Assembly: GCA_037349105.1 (NCBI GenBank)
Contig: JAYJMM010000103.1
Span: forward strand, 2,976,001 to 3,040,000
Source of the DNA: Limnomonas spitsbergensis
Lineage: Eukaryota; Chlorophyta; Chlorophyceae; Chlamydomonadales
Direction of reading: 5' to 3'
Length of the DNA: 64,000 nt
Part shown: one piece after another, positions 1 through 12,027 of the stretch
How positions within the stretch are numbered: position 1 is the stretch's first letter
Layout of the letters: each line of letters begins with the position of its first letter
Notes under the pieces: model-generated
Told to the model about the DNA's origin: nothing
Seen by the model: the letters and a program-made list of their open reading frames with translations, nothing else
Databases searched by the model: none
Translations under genes and position numbers: made by a program

Positions 1-513
1 TCCTCTCTGTTGCCGCTGCTACCCACGCAGCAGCCATGTGCCAACAACAGCACCTGCATCCCTGCTGCCACTCATAATGTTGCATCAGCTGCTGCTAGTG
101 CTGCCACACATCCCCTGCTGTTGCTGCCGCATCTCCACCGTTGTTGCTGTTGCTGCTGCTTTTTTTTGCTGCCCCAATGTTCAGGATGATTGGATATATG
201 GTTATTGCACATCCTGCTCCCTACTGGAAGCTTCCTCCTCGCTACTTTTGTTGCTGCTACTGCTGCTGCTCGTGCTCACGGCACGGTGACAGCAGCTTCA
301 TACACCCTGCACCTGCGGTTGCTTCTGCTTCTGCAGCTGCATCCTTGCTCTTGCTGCTGCTGCTGTTGCTACTGCCTCTGCACCTGCATCCCTGCTCTTG
401 CTGCTGTTGCTCATGCTGCAACAATATTCCCAGTGACAGCAGCTTCATACTCCCTGCTGTTGCTGTTGCTTGTGCTCCTGCTCCTGCAGCTGCCTCCCTG
501 ATCTTGCTGCTAC
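1..513. repeat. CTG/CAG-rich low-complexity tract
   Basis: Dense imperfect CTG/TTG triplets on the plus strand, downstream of the decayed MAPR exon 5 on its coding (minus) strand. Every frame gives Leu-, Cys- or Ala-rich low complexity, so no gene is called. The same tract lies at 17470-18053 beside the intact gene, so it predates the duplication. Confidence 0.75.
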
Positions 514-1245
514 TCATGCAGCCACAGTCTTCCCGATGATTGGGTACTTGTTGTTGAACTTGGCCTCCCAATCCCGGAGGCTCTCCAGCTCTGTTGGCGA
601 CAAGCCCTCCAGGTTATGGTGCAGTCGCTGACCTCTGTGGACAGGAGCGTAAACGCACGCGCACACTCGCGGCCGGCGAACGGGTACACGCCTGTCTCGG
701 TGTCCAAGCAGAGGGCGGTCAGGGCTTATGATTAAAAGGTTGGGGTGTGTTAGCTGGGGCAGGGTATGGGGGTAGTGCCGCCTCGTCAGGCCTGAGAAGC
801 TTCATGCACTCCCAAGGCGCAGGCGAGAGGGAGCAGACAAATTAGGTCTCTGTTCTTGAAAGCCCTGAAAGAGGAGTAAATAGGGCTCAGGGGCAGAGGT
901 GTCCTCTAGGAGAGATACAGACTCCAGCCACACACCATTTTGATGCTTGAAGAGGGGGGTTTAGGGACCTCAGGAACAGTCCCGGCTGTTGTTGTCTTCC
1001 GGGTTCTTAACATATCTGAAGCGGTGTGCAGGTACCCCCAGTCTCTTGTGCCTTCTTGGCTACAGTTGCTACTTCAGCCTTGGACGTCTGAAGGGCTTTC
1101 AGCAGACACTCCGACCATATGAAAAGAGACAAAAATGTGCAAAACACATACACTTCATGGTACCGGCATCGGCTGGTATGAATTCGCATATAAATACAAA
1201 GTAAATGTACTTGCGGGTCAACACAAGAACCTTTCCGCATCAGCA

Positions 1246-4200
1246 TAAGGGGAAGAGGCGAGCAGGGACAGGTTCAGGGCTTAGGCTTGAGAGGCTAAAC
1301 CCTATCAACTGCAGAGGCACCAACTAGCCGCACAACAGGGAAGAGGCGGGGCAGGGACAGGGTTCAGGCTTGGGGCCTGAACCCTAACATATGTAGAGGC
1401 ACCAATTCGCCGCGCACCAGAAAAGAGATGGGGCAGGGACAGGTTCAGGGTTTAGGCCTGGGGCCTAAACCCTAACAATTGCGGAGGTACCAAGTAGCCG
1501 CGCAACAGGGAAGAGGCGGGGCAGGGGGGGGGTTAGGGTTAAGGCGCGGGGACCTAAACCCTAAAAACTGCAAAGACACCAATTAGCCGCACAACAGATA
1601 CGAAGCGGGGCAGGAAGAGGTTCAGGGTTAAAGCTTGGGGGCATAAACCCTAGCAACTGCAGAGGCACCAATTAGCCGCGCAACAGGGAAGAGGCGGGGC
1701 AGGGACAGGTCCAAGGTTAAGCTAAACCCTATTATCTGCAGAGGCACCAATTAGCCTCGCAACAGGGAAGAGGCAGGGCAGGGACAGGTTCAGGGTTCAG
1801 GCTGGGGGCCTAAACCCTGCCAACTGCAGAGTCACCAATTAGCCACGCAACAGGGTAGAGGCAGTGCTGGGGCAGGTTCAGGGTTAAGGCCAGGGAGCCT
1901 AAATTATAGCAACTGCGGAGGCACCAATTAACCGCATAACAGGGGAGGGGCGGGCAGGGACAGGTTCAGGGTTAAGGATTGGGGGCCTCAACCCTGACAA
2001 CTGCAGAGGGAACAATTAGCCGCGCAACAGGGAAAAGGCGGGGCAGGGACAGGTGCAGGGTTAAGGCTGGGGGGGCTAAACCATAAGAACTGCAAAGTCA
2101 CCAATTAGCCACGCAGCAGAGAAGAGGCGGGGCAGGGACAGGTTCAGGGGTAAGGGTGGGGGGCCTAAACCATAACTACTGCAGAGGCACCAATTAGACG
2201 TGCCACATTGAAGAGGCGGGGCAGGGACAGGTTCAGGGTTAAGGCTTGGGGGGCTAAACCCTAACAACTGCAGAGGCACCAATTAGCCGCGCAACAAGGA
2301 GGAGGCGGGGCAGGGGGAGGTTCAGGGTTAAGGCTCGGGGGGCTAAACCCTAACAACTGCAGAGGCACCAATTAGCCGCGAAAACAAGGAGGAGGCGGGG
2401 CAGGGGGAGGTTCAGGGTTAAGGCGCGGGGGCCTAAACCCCAACAACTGCAGAGGCACCATATAGCCGCACAACAGGGAAGAGGCGGGGCAGGGACAGGT
2501 TCAGGGTTCAGGCTGGGGGGCCTAAACCCTAGCAACTGCAGAGGCACCTATTCGCTGCGCAACAGGGCAGAGGCGGGGAAGGGATAGGTTAAGGGGAAAG
2601 GCTGGGGGGCCTAATCCCTGACAACTGCAGAGACACCAATTCACAGCGCAACAGAAAACGGCGGGCAGGGACAGGTTCAGGGTTAAGGATTGGGGGCCTC
2701 AACCATAACAACAGCAGAGGCACCAATTAGCCGCACAACAGGGAAGAGGCGGGGAAGGGACAGGTTCAGAGTTAAGGCTGGGGGGCCTAATCCGTAACAA
2801 CTGCAGAGACACCAATTCGCAGCGCAACATAAAAAAGTGGGCTGGGACAGGTTCAGGGTTAAGGCTTGGGGGCCTAAACCCTAACAACTGCAGAGGCACC
2901 AATTAGCCACGCAACAGGGCGAAGGCGGGGCAGGGGAAGGTTCAGGGTTAAGGCAGGGGGGCCTAAACCCTAAAAACTGCAGAGGCACCAACTAGCCGCA
3001 CAACAGGGAAGAGGCGGGGCAGGGACAGGTTCAGGGTTCAGGCTTGGGGCCTGAACCCTAACATCTGTAGAGGCACCAAATCGCCGCGCACCAGAAAAGA
3101 GATGGGGCAGGGACAGGTTCAGGGTTTAGGCCTGGGGCCTAAACCCTGCCAACTGCAGAGTCACCAATTAGCCACGCAACAGGGAAGAGGCAGTGCTGGG
3201 GCAGGTTCAGGTTTAAGGCCAGGGAGCCTAAATTCTAGCAACTGCGGAGGCACCAATTAACCGCATAACAGGGGAAGGGCGGGCAGGGACAGGTTCAGGG
3301 TTAAGGATTGGGGGCCTCAACCCTGACAACTGCAGAGGGAACAATTAGCCGCGCAACAGGGAAGAGGCGGGGCAGGGACAGATTCAGGGTTCAGGCTGGG
3401 GGGCCTAAACCCTGCCAACTGCAGAGTCACCAATTAGCCACGCAACAGGGTAGAGGCAGTGCTGGGGCAGGTTCAGGGTTAAGGCCAGGGAGCCTAAATT
3501 CTAGCAACTGCGGAGGCACCAATTAACCGCATAACAGGGGAGGGGTGGGTAGGGACAGGTTCAGGGTTAAGGATTGGGGGCCTCAACCCTGACAACTGCA
3601 GAGGGAACAATTAGCCGCGCAACAGGGAAAAGGCGGGGCAGGGACAGATTCAGGGTTAAGGCTGGGGGGGCTAAACCATAAGAACTGCAAAGTCACCAAT
3701 TAGCCACGCAGCAGAGAAGAGGCGGGGCAGGGACAGGTTCAGGGGTAAGGGTGGGGGGCCTAAACCATAACAACTGCAGAGGCACCAATTAGCCGTGCCA
3801 CATTGAAGAGGCGGGGCAGGGACAGGTTCAGGGTTAAGGCTTGGGGGGCTAAACCCTAACAACTGCAGAGACACCAATTAGCCGCGCCACATAGAAGAGG
3901 CAGGGCAGGGACAGGTTCAGGGTTACGGCGCGGGGGGCTAAACCCTAACAACTGCAGAGGCACCAATTAGCCGCGCAACAAGGAGGAGGCGGGGCAGGGA
4001 CAGGTTCAGGGTTGCAGCGCGGGGGCCTAAACCCCAACAACTGCAGAGGCACCATATAGCCGCACAACAGGGAAGAGGCGGGGCAGGGACAGGTTCAGGT
4101 TTCAGGCTGGGGGGCCTAAACCCTAGCAACTGCAGAGGCACCTATTCGCCGCGCAACAGGGCAGAGGCGGGGAAGGGATAGGTTCAGGGTAAAGGCTGGG

Positions 4201-7200
4201 GGGCCTAATCCCTGACAACTGCAGAGACACCAATTCACAGCGCAACAGAAAACGGCGGGCAGGGACAGGTTCAGGGTTAAGGATTGGGGGCCTCACCCAT
4301 AACAACAGCAGAGGCACCAATTAGCCGCACAACAGGGAAGAGGCGGGGAAGGGATAGGTTCAGGGTTAAGGCTGGGGTGCCGAATCCCTAACATCTGCAG
4401 AGTCACCAATTCGCAGCGCGACAGGGTAGAGGCAGTGCTGGGGCAGGTTCAGGGTTACGGCCGGGGAGCCTAAACCCTAGCAACTGCGGAGGCACCAATT
4501 AACCAAGGAACAGGGAAGAGGTAGGGCAGGGACAGGTACAGGGTTAAGGCTTGGGGGCCCAAACCCTTACAACTGCAGAGTCACCAATTAGCCACGCAAC
4601 AAGGAGGAGGCGGGGCCGGGACAGGTTCAGGGCTTAGGCTTGAGAGCCTAAACCCTAACAACTGCAGAGGCACCAATTAGCCACGCAACAGGGCGAAGGC
4701 GGGGCAGGGGGAGGTTCAGGGTTAAGGCAGGGGGGCCTAAACCCTAAAAACTGCAGAGGCACCAACTAGCCGCACAACAGGGAAGAGGCGGGGCAGGGAC
4801 AGGTTCAGGGTTCAGGCTTGGGGCCTGAACCCTAACATATGTAGAGGCACCAAATCGCCGCGCACCAGAAAAGAGATGGGGTAGGGACAGGTTCAGGGTT
4901 TAGGCCTGGGGCCTAAACCCTAACAACTGCGGAGGTACCAAGTAGCCGCGCAACAGGGAAGAGGCGGGGCAGGGACAGGTTCAGGGTTCAGGCTTGGGGC
5001 CTGAACCCTAACATATGTAGAGGCACCAAATCGCCGCGCACCAGAAAAGAGATGGGGCAGGGACAGGTTCAGGGTTTAGGCCTGGGGCCTAAACCCTAAC
5101 AACTGCGGAGGTACCAAGTAGCCGCGCAACAGGGAAGAGGCGGGGCAGGGGGGGGGTTAGGGTTAAGGCGCGGGGACCTAAACCATAAAAACTGCAAAGA
5201 CACCAATTAGCCGCACAACAGAGACAAAGCGGGGCAGGAAGAGGTTCAGGGTTAAAGCCTGGGGGCATAAACCCTAGCAACTGCAGAGGCACCAATTAGC
5301 CGTACAACAGGGGAGGGGCGGGCAGGGACAGGTTCAGGGTTAAGGATTGGGGGCCTCAACCCTGACAACTGCAGAGGGACCAATTAGCGGCGCAACAGGG
5401 AAGAGGCGGGGCAGGGACAGGTCCAACGTTAAGCTAAACCCTATCATCTGCAGAGGCACCAATTAGCCTCGCAACAGGGGAGAGGCGGGGCAAGGACAGA
5501 TTCAGGGTTCAGGCTGGGGGCCTAAACCCTGCCAACTGCAGAGTCGCCAATTAGCCACGCAACAGGGTAGAGGCAGTGCTGGGGCAGGTTCAGGGTTAAG
5601 GCCAGGGAGCCTAAATTCTAGCAACTGCGGAGGCACCAATTAACCGCATAACAGGGGAGGGAAAGCAGGGACAGGTTCAGGGTTAAGGATTGGGGGCCTC
5701 AACCCTGACAACTGCAGAGGGAACAATTAGCCGCGCAACAGGGAAAAGGCGGGGCAGGGACAGGTGCAGGGTTAAGGCTGGGGGGCTAAACCATAAGAAC
5801 TGCAAAGTCACCAATTAGCCACGCAGCAGAGAAGAGGCGGGGCAGGGACAGGTTCAGGGGTAAGGGTGGGGGGCATAAACCATAACTACTGCAGATGCAC
5901 CAATTAGCCGTGCCACATTGAAGAGGCGGGGAAGGGACAGGTTCAGGGTTAAGGCTTGGGGGGCTAAACCCTAACAACTGCAGAGGCACCAATTAGCCGC
6001 GCCACATTGAAGAGGCGGGGCAGGGACAGGTTCAGGGTTAAGGCTGGGGGGCCTAAACCCTAACAACTGCAGAGACACCAATTAGCCGTGCCACATTGAA
6101 GAGGCGGGGCAGGGACAGGTTCAGGGTTAAGGCTTGGGGGGCCTAAACCCTAACAACTGCAGAGACACCAATTAGCCACGCAACAGGGCGAAGGCGGGGC
6201 AGGGGGAGGTTCAGGGTTAAGGCGCGGGGGACTAAACCCTGACAACTGCAGAGGCACCAACCAGCCGCACAACAGGGAAGAGGCGGGGCAGGGACAGGTT
6301 CAGGGGTCGGGCTTGGGGCCTGAACCCTAACATCTGTATAGGCACCAATTTGCCGCGCAACAGAAAAGAGATGGGGCAGGGACAGGTTCAGGGTTAAGGC
6401 TGGGGGGCCTAAACCCTAACAACTGCGGAGGTACCAAGTAGCCGCGCAACAGGGAAGAGGCGGGGCAGGGACAGGTTCAGGGTTCAGGCTTGGGGCCCGA
6501 ACCCTAGCAACTACAGAGGCACCAATGAGCCGCACGACAGGAAAAAGGCGGCTCAGGGACAGGTTCAAAGTTAAGGCTGAGGGGACTAAACCCTAACAAC
6601 TACAGAGGCACCAATGAGCCGTGCAACAGGGAAAAGAAAGGGCAGAGACAGGTTCAGGGTTAAGGCTTGGGGGCCTAAACTCTTACAAATGCAGAGGCAC
6701 CAACTAACCACGAAACAGGGAAGAGGCGGGGCAGGGACAGGTTCAGGGTTAAGGCTGGGGGGCCTAAACCCTAGCAACTGCAGAGGCACCAATTCGCCGC
6801 GCAACAGGGAAGAGGCGGGGAAGGGATAGGTTCAGGGTTAGGGCTGGGGGGCCTAATCCCTAACATCTGCAAAAACACCAATTCGCAGCGCAACAGAAAA
6901 AGGCGGGCAGGGACAGGTTCAGGGTTAAGGATTGTGGGCCTCAACCCTAACAATTGCAGAGGGACCAATTAGCCGCACAACAGAGGAGAGGCGGGGCAGG
7001 GACAGGTGCAGGGTTAAGGCTCGGGGGGGCTAAACCCTAACATCTGCAGAGGCATCAATAAGCCGCGCAACAGGGAAGAGGTGGGGCAGGGACAGGTTCA
7101 GGTGTCAGGCTGGGGGCCTAAACCCTGCCAACTGCAGAGACACCAATTAGCCACGCAACAGGGTATAGGCAGTGCTGGGGCAGGTTCAGGGTTAAGGCTG

Positions 7201-7300
7201 GGGAGCCTTAACCCCAGCAACTGCGGAGGCAACAATTAACCAAGGAACAGGGAAGAGGTAGGGCAGGGACAGGCTCAGGGTTAAGGCTTGGGGGCAGGCA
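1246..7300 (-). repeat. 6 kb minisatellite, 88-89 bp unit, derived from a MAPR splice acceptor
   Basis: About 68 imperfect copies; the landmark GAGGCACCAATTAGCC recurs at spacings of mostly 88-89 bp (some 79-82). Read on the minus strand, each unit runs CCTCTTCCCTGTTGCGCGGC, then TAATTGGTGCCTCTG, then a GTTAGGGTTTAGGC block and a CTTAACCCTGAACC block. This matches the 3' end of intron 3 plus the first bases of exon 4 of MAPR copy B (CTTCCCTGTTGTGTGGCCAG followed by GTGGTGCCTCTG, junction at 18886). The array consensus has lost the acceptor AG. The many short reading frames with VPLQLLG and NWCLC motifs are translations of this unit and not genes. Confidence 0.9.
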
Positions 7301-7458
7301 AGGTTTAGAGACAAAGCAAGTTACGCAAGTTACATAGTCCGCCCCAGTGCCAGCCCAACATCCCCGACATGGCCCTGACTGCTGGGCAACCTCTCTAACT
7401 TGGCCCAGACAGCTAGCCCAACCTCTCCTACCTGGTCCTGACTACCTGCCCAGCCTCT

Positions 7459-7505
7459 CTGGCCCATACATATCCGCCTTGCCTCTCACGTCAAACACCA
7501 CACCC
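7459..7505 (-). pseudogene. MAPR copy A exon 2 remnant
   Basis: 47 bases encoding GVVFDVRGKADMYGP. It follows an intact AG acceptor (GAAAGCAG). The donor is destroyed: copy B has GGGCCAG followed by GTGAGAG, while this copy has GGGCCAGAGAGG. The flanking intron still shows three or four degenerate copies of the roughly 33 bp donor-derived repeat seen in copy B. Confidence 0.8.
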
Positions 7506-8515
7506 CTGCTTTCACAAAAGGTAGGTGAACAAGAATGTGAACATTGGCATGGGATGAGGACAAGGATAAGCGACACATCATCACCACTCTTTACGTGAGG
7601 GAGCATCAGCTGCAATTCACCCAGGAGAAAATGGAATGGTGTGCAATGAAATAAAGACTGATCATCATCGGGAGGTGTTGGCAGGAGGGAAATCTGATGC
7701 CCCGTGCTGGCCCATGCAGTACCTAGCTGCATGGCTGTCACACCCCGCCACCCTGCTGCCTGTCTCCTCACTGCCCTCCCCTTTTCCTGATGCCAATCCC
7801 CTCACTGTCCTCACCTCTACCTACTACCACTGTCCATGCTTCTTCCTCCGAGGATTCTGCTCGATGATTGTTTTGCAACAGGTGAGTTGTCCGAGGTATC
7901 CAGTGCTGAGGTGTCCACACTCCACACTCCACGGCAGTTTGAAAGGATTAAGAGAACCCCTGGATTTCCTTGTCTACATTCTAGGAAAGAGCTGTGACAG
8001 CATCGGCGGCGGTGGCATCTGCGGCGGCATAGCTGCATGCATGGCCGTCTTGCAAGTGTTTTGGGCATAGGAGCTTTGCTCAGCCCAGAGCTGCTTGCTT
8101 CGAATTTCAAACGTTTAAAACAAAATTGCAAGCAGGCAAATGTGTGTGGGAGGGCGCTAGCACGCACTTGACAGCCATGAGGATGGTATTATTGCGATGG
8201 TAGCTGCAGTAATACTCAGCCCGGGATTTGAAGTGCTCAAAAAGGCAGATGGGGGGGCAAGCGCACTTAGCCGCGACCAGGATAGGCTTCTTGTAGTCAT
8301 AGCCGCAGTAATACCTCGAAGTTTTAGCGTTGATGTCGCCTACCTGGAACTTGGCCTCCTCCACGGGGCAGACTTGGCCAGGGGGGCTCGGCAGCAAAGA
8401 TCTGCAACAGGAACAGCAGGCCCAGGAGCAGGCCCAAGCCCAGGCCCATCACATCGATCACGGTGGCGCAGAATATGTACACGAACATCCGTCTGCTGTT
8501 TCGTGAGATTCTACC

Positions 8516-9150
8516 TCATATAATTTTCATAACGTGACTTTTACGCCCTTGGGCGGAAGCCTCCAATCTCCCTTCCATACAGCATAATCAGTGCCCTTGA
8601 TCTTCCTCCTCCTGATTGGATGGAACATTTTAAGCTGAAATTTGTGGCCACAGCCAGAATTCAATGAAGCTGCGTCCGTCGCTTCCGTGAGGGGTGGTGC
8701 AAGTGCGAAGAGCAGTGCAAGTCCGCAGGTGTAAACGGCAAGCGCCGAGCAAAGGACCAGGCAGAAAGCGAAGAGGAGAGGCACCGCAGGAGGGCGAGGT
8801 GTGTGTGGGGAGGGGACAGGCAGGAAGCGGGGAGGTGAGGCATTGCAGGGGGGGAGCCGGTGAGGTGTGTTTGTGAGGGTGTTGAGGGGGGGCTGGCAGC
8901 ATGGGGTGGTGGGAGCCAGGGAGGTGACTAGGTGAGTATCTGCTGGGGTGGATGAGGAGGGGGAATATGCCTGGATGATTGCAAGAATAAACTCTCACAG
9001 TATGGATGCGATGGGAAAATATAATGATGGTGATTTGCGCCAGCCCGCTGCATCCTCAGCAGATATGTCATATGTGGTTAAACGCTGAGCAGGTGAAAGA
9101 TTTCAACCCGCGATCCCTTAGAGCCTGGCGACCAAGGGAATGTAGTCACG
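8516..9150. other. No gene recognised
   Basis: Flank of the duplicated segment. About 8700-8940 is purine-rich on the plus strand (GGAGGTGAGG-type runs). Open frames here are compositional and show no family motif or plausible splice pattern. Confidence 0.6.
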
Positions 9151-9575
9151 CTGCAGCTGCTGTACATGCTGTTGTGATCGCTCCTGCTGCTTCCTGTGGT
9201 CACTGTTGCTGCTGCCTTTTTAGTGACCAGCGCTGTAATTACTTTTGTGGTGATCCCTGTTGTTGTTGATTTTGATGTGATCGCTGCTGTTGCCTTTGAT
9301 GTGATCATTGCTGTTGCTGTTTTGAACACTGTTGTTCCTCATGTGGTTGTGATCACTGTTACTGCTCTTGTTGTAGTCACTGCTGTCACTGCTGGTGTTG
9401 TGATCACCGCTTCAGTGGTTATGTTGTGATCACTGCTGCAGGTTATGTTGTTGTGATCGCAGCTGTCGTTCTGTTGTGATCATTGCAGCTGCTTTTGTTG
9501 TGATCATAAATGCTATTTTTGTGATGACTGCTGATGATTTTGTTGTGATCCCTCCTGCACCAGCAATTCTGAGCA
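9150..9575. repeat. Degenerate tandem repeat around TTGTGATCACTGCTG
   Basis: The motif GTTGTGATCACTGCTG and variants (GTGATCGCTGCTGTT, GTGATCATTGCTGTT) recur irregularly. Many copies contain the palindrome TGATCA. The region translates to Val/Ala-rich low complexity in all frames, so it is treated as a repeat. Confidence 0.7.
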
Positions 9576-10940
9576 CTGATGTGGCTGCTGTTGCACCTGC
9601 CTCCTCCTCCTCCTCCTACCTATCAACAGAGGATATTATCGTTTCTTCCCTCCAATCCTCCATGACTCCAGCTTCTGTCTCTCACCCTCTAAAATCTACG
9701 CTTCATTTCTTACATCCTTTTTCAAATCCCCTACCGACACACCTGTTCAAAACCTCCTCCTCTTGTCAGATCTGGACTGAGGCAATAGTGGATCCAGCAG
9801 ATCATGCAGATCTGGACTGTGACAAACAGTGAATGCTAGTAGCTCTGCAGGATCTGGGGGGATATGGGATATGAAACAGGCTGGAGGTGCATGCGATAGT
9901 GGTGCATGCTGTGTCGTTTGCAAGCACTGCGCTGGTTTATGGTCCTTGCCAGGGCTTTGTACGTGAGTCTTGAGGCTCTGTGCTTGGGGGGCTGGGTTTT
10001 CCAGCAGCATAGCCTTTGCTCCTAAGATAGCATGATCTGTCAAATCTGCCGTAACTATCTTGCCTGCCTGTTTCGTGAGACACCAGTTTGTCTTGATTAT
10101 ACTTTCCTAGCTAGGGGTACCGCCTAGCTGTCAGGAGTTCGCCTGTTCATGGCAGTGACTGTTATCCCGGCATAATAGGCACGCCTGTTTGTATATTGAG
10201 GATATGGGTGACGGCATGATGGGCATGACCGTTTGCACAGCTTGGAAGATCTGCACGCAGGATTTGAGATCTCCAAAGCATCTCATGAGGGCCTAAATAT
10301 GAAATATAATCCTTTCCACCCCCTTCCACTACCCTGTCCCAGGCCGATGCAGCTGATGCGGTCTTCGCCAGCCATACCGCCGCCAACCCCGCCGTTGGGT
10401 CTGCCATCTGGCCCTGGGCTGAGGCCGTAGTACTCTCCTGCCACGGCTTTGCCCGGCCAGCAGCGGCATTTGGCCGGGAAGCCCAGCCCCAGTCTTGCCG
10501 CAGCAGCATGGTCCAATGCCGGTGCCACCGAGTCGGCCAACGTAGCTGATTTTAAGGTGATTTGTAAGCCGGGTTCCAGGCATATTTTGAAGTATGTTGC
10601 TGCGGTGGAGGCTGTGGGGTGGCGCCTGAGAAGGTGGAAGAGACCAGTACTCCTACAGAACACCGGGGGCCGTTAAATGCAGGGCAAATGGGAGAGAGCC
10701 CGTTGCAGCGGTAGTGGAGTGGCTGATATGAGAGGGCATGATGTCGAAGCTTTTCGCCATTGTTCTGCCACCTCTTCGGCCAATGCAGCAGCATTGGGGG
10801 ATGGAGATGGGGGGGGGCACAAAGACTCCTGCAATTAGGTGCTGAAGTGCAGAGCGAGTGCATTCACGGGGGAGCGCCAATTTCTCCTTTCATCTGTTCT
10901 GCTAGGCAAGTCTTTTTCGTTGAACCTTTGCAGCGGGAGG
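9576..10940. other. No gene recognised
   Basis: About 10330-10560 is GC-rich and open on both strands, with Ala/Pro-rich translations and a GTGATT donor-like site near 10557, so a single exon is possible. I see no recognisable domain and no consistent partner exons. Confidence 0.4.
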
Positions 10941-10941
10941 A

Positions 10942-11158
10942 GGTGACCTACATCGACCGCATCCGTGCAGTGAGCGGCATGCTGAGGATTGGCAACACCG
11001 CGTTGGTGGAGCACCGGCAGGCTGTGCAGCATGCGGCCATAGCAGCCATCAAGGGTGGTGTCGCCTTCCGAGCTCACCTTTTCGCGGATGATGTCGAGTG
11101 TTATCAGTCTGTTAAAGCCAGCTTGACAGCAGCGGTTGCATCTGCGGCGCTCGGTTGA
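10942..11158 (+). CDS. Candidate terminal exon of an unrecognised gene
   Basis: After a good acceptor (CCTTTGCAG at about 10933-10941) the frame reads REEVTYIDRIRAVSGML, then RIGNTALVEHRQAVQHAAIA, and ends at a TGA after ASAALG. The even, non-repetitive, Ala/Val/Glu-rich composition looks coding for a GC-rich alga, and a pyrimidine-rich stretch precedes the acceptor. I do not recognise the family and cannot identify upstream exons. It lies upstream of the kinase on the same strand but ends in a stop, so it is not part of that gene as read. Confidence 0.35.
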
Positions 11159-11872
11159 GGTATTTTTTCCTTAGTTTTGTTCAGTTTTTCAAAGAACGGG
11201 TCTTCTGCATGCATCCTGTTCCGATATTTCATCAGGAGGAAGCAGGCCGGTTCTTGACTGTGCTAAAGGCTTGAAGAGGAGAGGCTGCTTGCACTCAGAA
11301 CCTCGGAATAGTCTGGCAGATTACAGATTTGTGGTCCATGAGGTGATGAGGCTCTAAAAGGGTGCTTGAGAGATGCAACATTCCGGTAGTGTAATACGAG
11401 GTGTAATATCCCGTTTCGGGCAAAGCACAACGTCATGTGCACATGCAGATATGGAGAGTCAACGGGTAAAGCGTGCATGGAGATAAGGTACCGGAAAGAC
11501 TTGCTTTCCATTTGGTTCATGGTGGCCAATTTTTAAAAAACACCAGTATGTGTTGGAGAGATCCATGCAGCCCACGTCCAGAGCCAGTACATCTGTGTTG
11601 AGAGCATGCTCAGTGTATGTCACAGCATCACGGAGGAGGTAGGCCAGGGCAAGAACACGTCGGGGAAGCACTTGGTTAAATGTGCGGGCGCTGCCACACA
11701 CTTCCACGAGCTCTACCAGGCTGAGCAGGGGTGAGATGCACTTGCTTTCGTGGACTGTGTTGTGGGCATTGTTGATGGTGGGGCTCTAGGGATTCTGAGG
11801 AGCCTGTCTCGTTTGCCTTTCCGGCCTCCCCTTTCGGTCATCTCCTTCCTTTTTTGCCCCCTTGGTAGTTTC

Positions 11873-12027
11873 TACAGTTGGGCGCCCAGGCAGCCGAGCT
11901 TTGAGCGGGCCCAGAGGTGTAACGTTATTGACTTGGTTAAATGTTAAGAACGGTGTACATTTCCACATGTCACAACGTTACACCTCTGGGCCCGCTCAAA
12001 GCTCGGCCGCGTGGGCGCCCAACTGTT
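11873..12027. repeat. Inverted repeat, 54 bp arms and 47 bp spacer (head-to-head dispersed element)
   Basis: The left arm 11873-11926 starts ACAGTTGGGCGCCC and continues through GAGCGGGCCCAGAGGTGTAA to CGTT; the right arm 11974-12027 is its reverse complement with two mismatches. Similarity extends outward as a pyrimidine-rich left flank and purine-rich right flank. Single-arm copies occur at 37345-37412, 38728-38790 and, diverged, near 12177-12205 and 61478-61556. It looks like two copies of a dispersed element inserted head to head, or a terminal-inverted-repeat element with a tiny core. Confidence 0.8.

Larger units (their letters stand above)
514..8488 (-). pseudogene. Decayed two-domain membrane steroid/heme-binding (MAPR) gene, copy A
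   Basis: Remnant of the gene that is intact at 18054-21292. Exon 1 (8267-8488) keeps the N-terminal membrane segment (MFVYIF start) and the sequence KFQVGD...YYCGYDYKKPILVA, but a 14-base insertion and a 1-base loss between them shift the frame. Exon 2 (7459-7505) encodes GVVFDVRGKADMYGP and has the same 47-base length as in copy B, but its GTGAG donor is deleted (CCAG now followed by AGAGG). Exons 3 and 4 are absent; the 88-89 bp array occupies their place. Exon 5 (514-691) is 178 bases instead of 179, and the lost base near 616-620 shifts the frame after STEVSDC. Four independent lesions make this a pseudogene. A protein from an internal ATG cannot be fully excluded but would lack both complete domains. 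Confidence 0.85.
1..8515. repeat. Segmental duplication, copy A of the MAPR region
   Basis: This segment is homologous, in the same order and orientation, to 17470-21310. Matching landmarks are the CTG-rich tract (1 pairs with about 17470), the last MAPR exon (514-691 with 18054-18232), a shared intron stretch (1200-1245 with about 18567-18610), exon 2 (7459-7505 with 20209-20255), a shared intron 1 stretch (about 7870-8000 with 20700-20830) and exon 1 (8267-8488 with 21102-21292). Homology stops just upstream of the start codon of exon 1. Copy A differs by a 6 kb array where copy B has about 1.6 kb of exons and introns. The left end may extend beyond the window. Confidence 0.85.

Noticed and set aside
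1246..7300. Array as an interstitial telomere or subtelomeric repeat
   Set aside because: CCCTAAA occurs once per 89 bp unit and not in tandem, and the unit is explained by the MAPR exon 4 acceptor.
9196..9570. Val-rich membrane-like protein
   Set aside because: The hydrophobic translation comes from a TTGTGATCA repeat and is interrupted irregularly.
10162..10680. Ala/Gly-rich frames on both strands
   Set aside because: GC-rich composition keeps several frames open at once; no domain, no convincing exon set.
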